NCBI GenBank assembly: GCA_947253195.1
Contig: CAMXXM010000079.1
Span: forward strand, 1 to 6,896
Length of the DNA: 6,896 nt
Direction of reading: 5' to 3'
DNA from: an uncultured Porphyromonas sp.
Lineage (GTDB): Bacteria > Bacteroidota > Bacteroidia > Bacteroidales > Porphyromonadaceae
Within the stretch, counting starts at the first letter, position 1; each line of letters begins with the position of its first letter. The notes beneath the pieces are model-generated. The model saw only the letters and a list, made by a program, of their open reading frames with translations. It searched no databases and was not told where the DNA came from. A program made the position numbers and the translations under genes. Of the stretch, positions 4,363 through 6,896 are shown piece by piece.

Positions 4363-6896
4363 ATGAATAGACTTACACCCCTTACTCTTCTACTCGCTCT
4401 GACTCTCTTCGCCACCTCATGCGGCGGGGGTCGGAGCGAGTCGCTTTTTCCCTCCGACGTGATGACTCGTGCGGAGAAAGCCCTCGAGACGAAGATCGAC
4501 ACCCTCGGCATCGTCTCTCCGACCGACTCCCTCCGCTTCGTCGATGTGACCGCCGAGGAGCGGGACGCCATGACCTACCTCTACGCCTATATGAGTCTGC
4601 CGGACCTTATGGATCACAGCATTGCCTACCATCTGGATAATGTCCGGGTGACCCTTCGGGCGAGGGAGGAGATGCCGTGGGGGAAAAAGGTTCCCGGGAC
4701 GCTCTTCCGTGCTTTTGTCCTCCCCAAGCGGGTCAATAACGAGGTGCTGGATGACTTCCGGACCACCTACTACGATGAGTTGTCCGCCCTCGTCGATACC
4801 ATGACCATGGAGCAGGCAGTGCTGGCGCTCAATCGCTGGGCCCATAAGCACATCACCTACCAGCCCTCCGATGGGCGAACCTCCGGCCCCATGGCCACGC
4901 TGCGGAACGCCCTCGGCCGCTGCGGTGAGCAGAGTACCTTCGTCGTCGCGGTACTCCGTACCGTGGGCATACCGGCACGTCAGGTCTATACGCCCCGCTG
5001 GGCGCATACGGACGACAACCACGCCTGGGTCGAGGCTTGGGTCGATGGTAAGTGGCACTACCTCGGGGCAAGCGAACCAGCCCCGGTGCTCGACAACGCT
5101 TGGTTTGACGCCCCGGTGATGCGGGCGATGATGCTCCACACCACCGCCTTCGGTGACTACGATGGCGACGAGGAGGTGCTGAGCAAGAACGATTGCTTCA
5201 CCGAGCTCAATGTGACGCCCAATTACATCCGCACCGCACCGATGACCGTCCGTGTCCTGGACGAGGCCGGTAAGCCGGTCAAGGGCGCCACCGTCACCTA
5301 TCGCATCTACAACTACGCCGAGCTCTATCCCCTCGTCACCCGCACGACTGATGACCGAGGGGAAGCGGTGACCAACCTTGGTCTCGGGGATGTGGTGATC
5401 TTTGCCTCCAAGGGCAAGGACTTAGTGGCGATGGAGAAGATGACCAATAAGGAGGGCGGCAGCACCCTCGAGCTGACCCTCCGTCCGCTCGACACCATCC
5501 CGACAGAGCAGCACCTGCGACTCACTCCGCCGGTAGAGCAGACACCGGAGGTTCGCTACACCGAGGCTCAGGCGGCAGAGAATGCCCGCCTGCTCGCCGA
5601 GGAGGATGCGGTCCGTGGAGCCTACACCGCCACCTTCCCCACAGCAGAGCAGGCCGCCTCACTGGCGGACGAGCTGGGCGCCACCGGTGAGGATCGCTCA
5701 CTGCTCCTCGACCTCTTCCCCAAGAGCCGCGGATACCACGCCACGATAGAGAGCTTCCTCCGCCACTCGGCTGAGAGCGGTCGTCTGCATCACGCGCTGC
5801 TCCTCCTCTCCTCGCTTACCGAGAAAGATCTCCACGATGTCTCCATCACCGCCCTCGAGCAGGTGCTCGACCGGGATCTCACCGACGTCGACTGGCAGGA
5901 GCCGATGATCTACTGCCCGCGAGCCATGGACCGCGAGCCGATAGCGCCCCAGCAGCCGGAGCTGGATCTGATCTGCGAGCGGATCCTCGGCAGTGAGGAG
6001 CTCAGCCGAGAGGAGCGGGTCACCCGGATCCTTGAGCGAGTGAGACAGCTCGCCTACGACAAGCAGTACAATCCGCTCAATCTTCCCATGACGCCCGCCT
6101 CCACCTGGATCCTCCGGCGAGGCAACCAGCGCTCCCTCACCGTCCTGCTGATCCGACTGCTCCGCACGGCCAAGGTGCCGGCGTGGTTCGACTTCGGCAA
6201 CAGCGTCGTCCGCTACCGCGACGACGAGAGTAGGGAGCGGGTGATCCCATTCTTAAAGGAGGAGAAAGAGTCCGCTGCCGACTGCCCTCTACAGCTCACC
6301 TACGAGCAGGGGTCGAATACCGTCCGCACGCCCCACTACACGTCTCACTTCACCATCGGCTACTTCGATCCTGCCGACGGACAGATGAGCACCTACTACT
6401 TCGATGACATGGTTCCCTACACCGACCTGCAGGGCAAGTCGCTCCTCTATCCGGACAACTTCCTCCTCACCGGCAGCAGGCTTGCCGACGGCACCGTCCT
6501 CGCCTCCATCCGCAGGATGAGTTGCGGGGCACCTATGGCGATCGACTTCGACCGGGAGGAGGGCGCCCTAGCGGTGATCGGAAACTTCGACTCCGAGTCG
6601 CTCTACGAGGATCTCGAGGGCGAGGAGCGCTCCCTCCTCAGCACCACGGGGCGGGGCTACTACCTCCTCGTGCTGGCACACGATGCCCACGAGCCGTCCG
6701 ACCACATCCTCCGCGACCTCGGCGCCATCACTGACCGGTCCGGAAAGCTGCCCATCCCGACCGTGGTGCTCACGCGACAGAAGCCCTCTGAGGCACTCCA
6801 CAGCCTCCTCCCGGGAGCTGCCTGGGGTGTCGCTACTCTGGGGCTGGATAAAGCACTTGCAGAGGGTCTGGAGCGCTCCCTACCACTCGACTACCC
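4363..6896 (+). CDS. Large lipoprotein with transglutaminase-like core, 3'-truncated by window edge
   Basis: At least 844 residues, with no stop before the window ends. The start gives a lipoprotein signal with lipobox ATSC and Cys20, so the protein is probably anchored in the cell envelope. Domains in order: an all-helical lead; a transglutaminase/protease-like core at about 150-245 with Cys187 (LGRCGEQSTF) and His220 (DDNHAWVEAW); a beta-sandwich-like segment at about 293-375 (VRVLDEAGKPVKGATVTY); a helical linker; a second transglutaminase-like segment at about 550-625 lacking the cysteine; a strand-rich part with YTSHFTIGYFD and FLLTGSRLADGTVLASI; and a thioredoxin-like segment from about 730 without CxxC. 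The canonical third catalytic residue (Asp in WVPVDP-type motifs) aligns with Gly235; Glu238 in GASEP is a possible stand-in. Related large Bacteroidota lipoproteins are known, but I know of no firm substrate. It could be a peptidase-like, cross-linking or purely binding protein. It has its own candidate promoter. Confidence 0.84.
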   Translation, partial: MNRLTPLTLLLALTLFATSCGGGRSESLFPSDVMTRAEKALETKIDTLGIVSPTDSLRFVDVTAEERDAMTYLYAYMSLPDLMDHSIAYHLDNVRVTLRAREEMPWGKKVPGTLFRAFVLPKRVNNEVLDDFRTTYYDELSALVDTMTMEQAVLALNRWAHKHITYQPSDGRTSGPMATLRNALGRCGEQSTFVVAVLRTVGIPARQVYTPRWAHTDDNHAWVEAWVDGKWHYLGASEPAPVLDNAWFDAPVMRAMMLHTTAFGDYDGDEEVLSKNDCFTELNVTPNYIRTAPMTVRVLDEAGKPVKGATVTYRIYNYAELYPLVTRTTDDRGEAVTNLGLGDVVIFASKGKDLVAMEKMTNKEGGSTLELTLRPLDTIPTEQHLRLTPPVEQTPEVRYTEAQAAENARLLAEEDAVRGAYTATFPTAEQAASLADELGATGEDRSLLLDLFPKSRGYHATIESFLRHSAESGRLHHALLLLSSLTEKDLHDVSITALEQVLDRDLTDVDWQEPMIYCPRAMDREPIAPQQPELDLICERILGSEELSREERVTRILERVRQLAYDKQYNPLNLPMTPASTWILRRGNQRSLTVLLIRLLRTAKVPAWFDFGNSVVRYRDDESRERVIPFLKEEKESAADCPLQLTYEQGSNTVRTPHYTSHFTIGYFDPADGQMSTYYFDDMVPYTDLQGKSLLYPDNFLLTGSRLADGTVLASIRRMSCGAPMAIDFDREEGALAVIGNFDSESLYEDLEGEERSLLSTTGRGYYLLVLAHDAHEPSDHILRDLGAITDRSGKLPIPTVVLTRQKPSEALHSLLPGAAWGVATLGLDKALAEGLERSLPLDY

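Noticed and set aside
4417..5139. 240-residue minus-strand open frame inside the transglutaminase-like gene
   Set aside because: It is a shadow of a strong plus-strand gene with a lipobox and transglutaminase motifs, and it has no recognisable domain of its own.

Overview
The window looks like a chromosomal segment from a GC-rich member of the Bacteroidota, most likely a Porphyromonas-type organism. The base composition is high in GC, genes lack strong Shine-Dalgarno sequences, candidate promoters match the Bacteroidota -7 box (TAnnTTTG), and the gene families (MtaB, an OprO/OprP-like porin, a large lipoprotein with a transglutaminase fold) are typical of that phylum. The genus is inferred from general resemblance only.

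Layout: positions 1-616 hold the N-terminal 205 codons of a minus-strand mtaB (tRNA methylthiotransferase), cut by the window edge. A 277-base divergent intergenic region (617-893) follows. It contains a candidate mtaB promoter, a nested inverted repeat with a terminator-like hairpin, a long imperfect palindrome that resembles a foldback or MITE-type element (about 692-816, possibly ending at 866 with TATAT direct repeats), and two compact dyads (818-842 and 844-867) just ahead of the plus-strand genes.

Positions 894-4313 form a tight plus-strand cluster: a lipoprotein substrate-binding protein, an ATPase, a permease of the NitT/TauT/SsuABC-like import family, and an outer-membrane porin of the OprO/OprP type. 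The gaps are 8 bases, a 4-base overlap and 17 bases, so co-transcription is likely. Together the four could form a route for one small, probably anionic or polar, solute from the outside of the cell to the cytoplasm. The substrate cannot be read from the sequence.

After a 49-base gap with its own candidate promoter, positions 4363-6896 encode at least 844 residues of a large lipoprotein that runs off the window. It has one transglutaminase/protease-like core with Cys187 and His220, a beta-sandwich-like segment, a second transglutaminase-like segment that has lost the cysteine, and a C-terminal thioredoxin-like segment with no CxxC. The most unusual items are the palindromic element in the divergent intergenic region, the porin joined to an ABC importer, and the partly degenerate multi-domain lipoprotein. 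No RNA gene or CRISPR array was seen.
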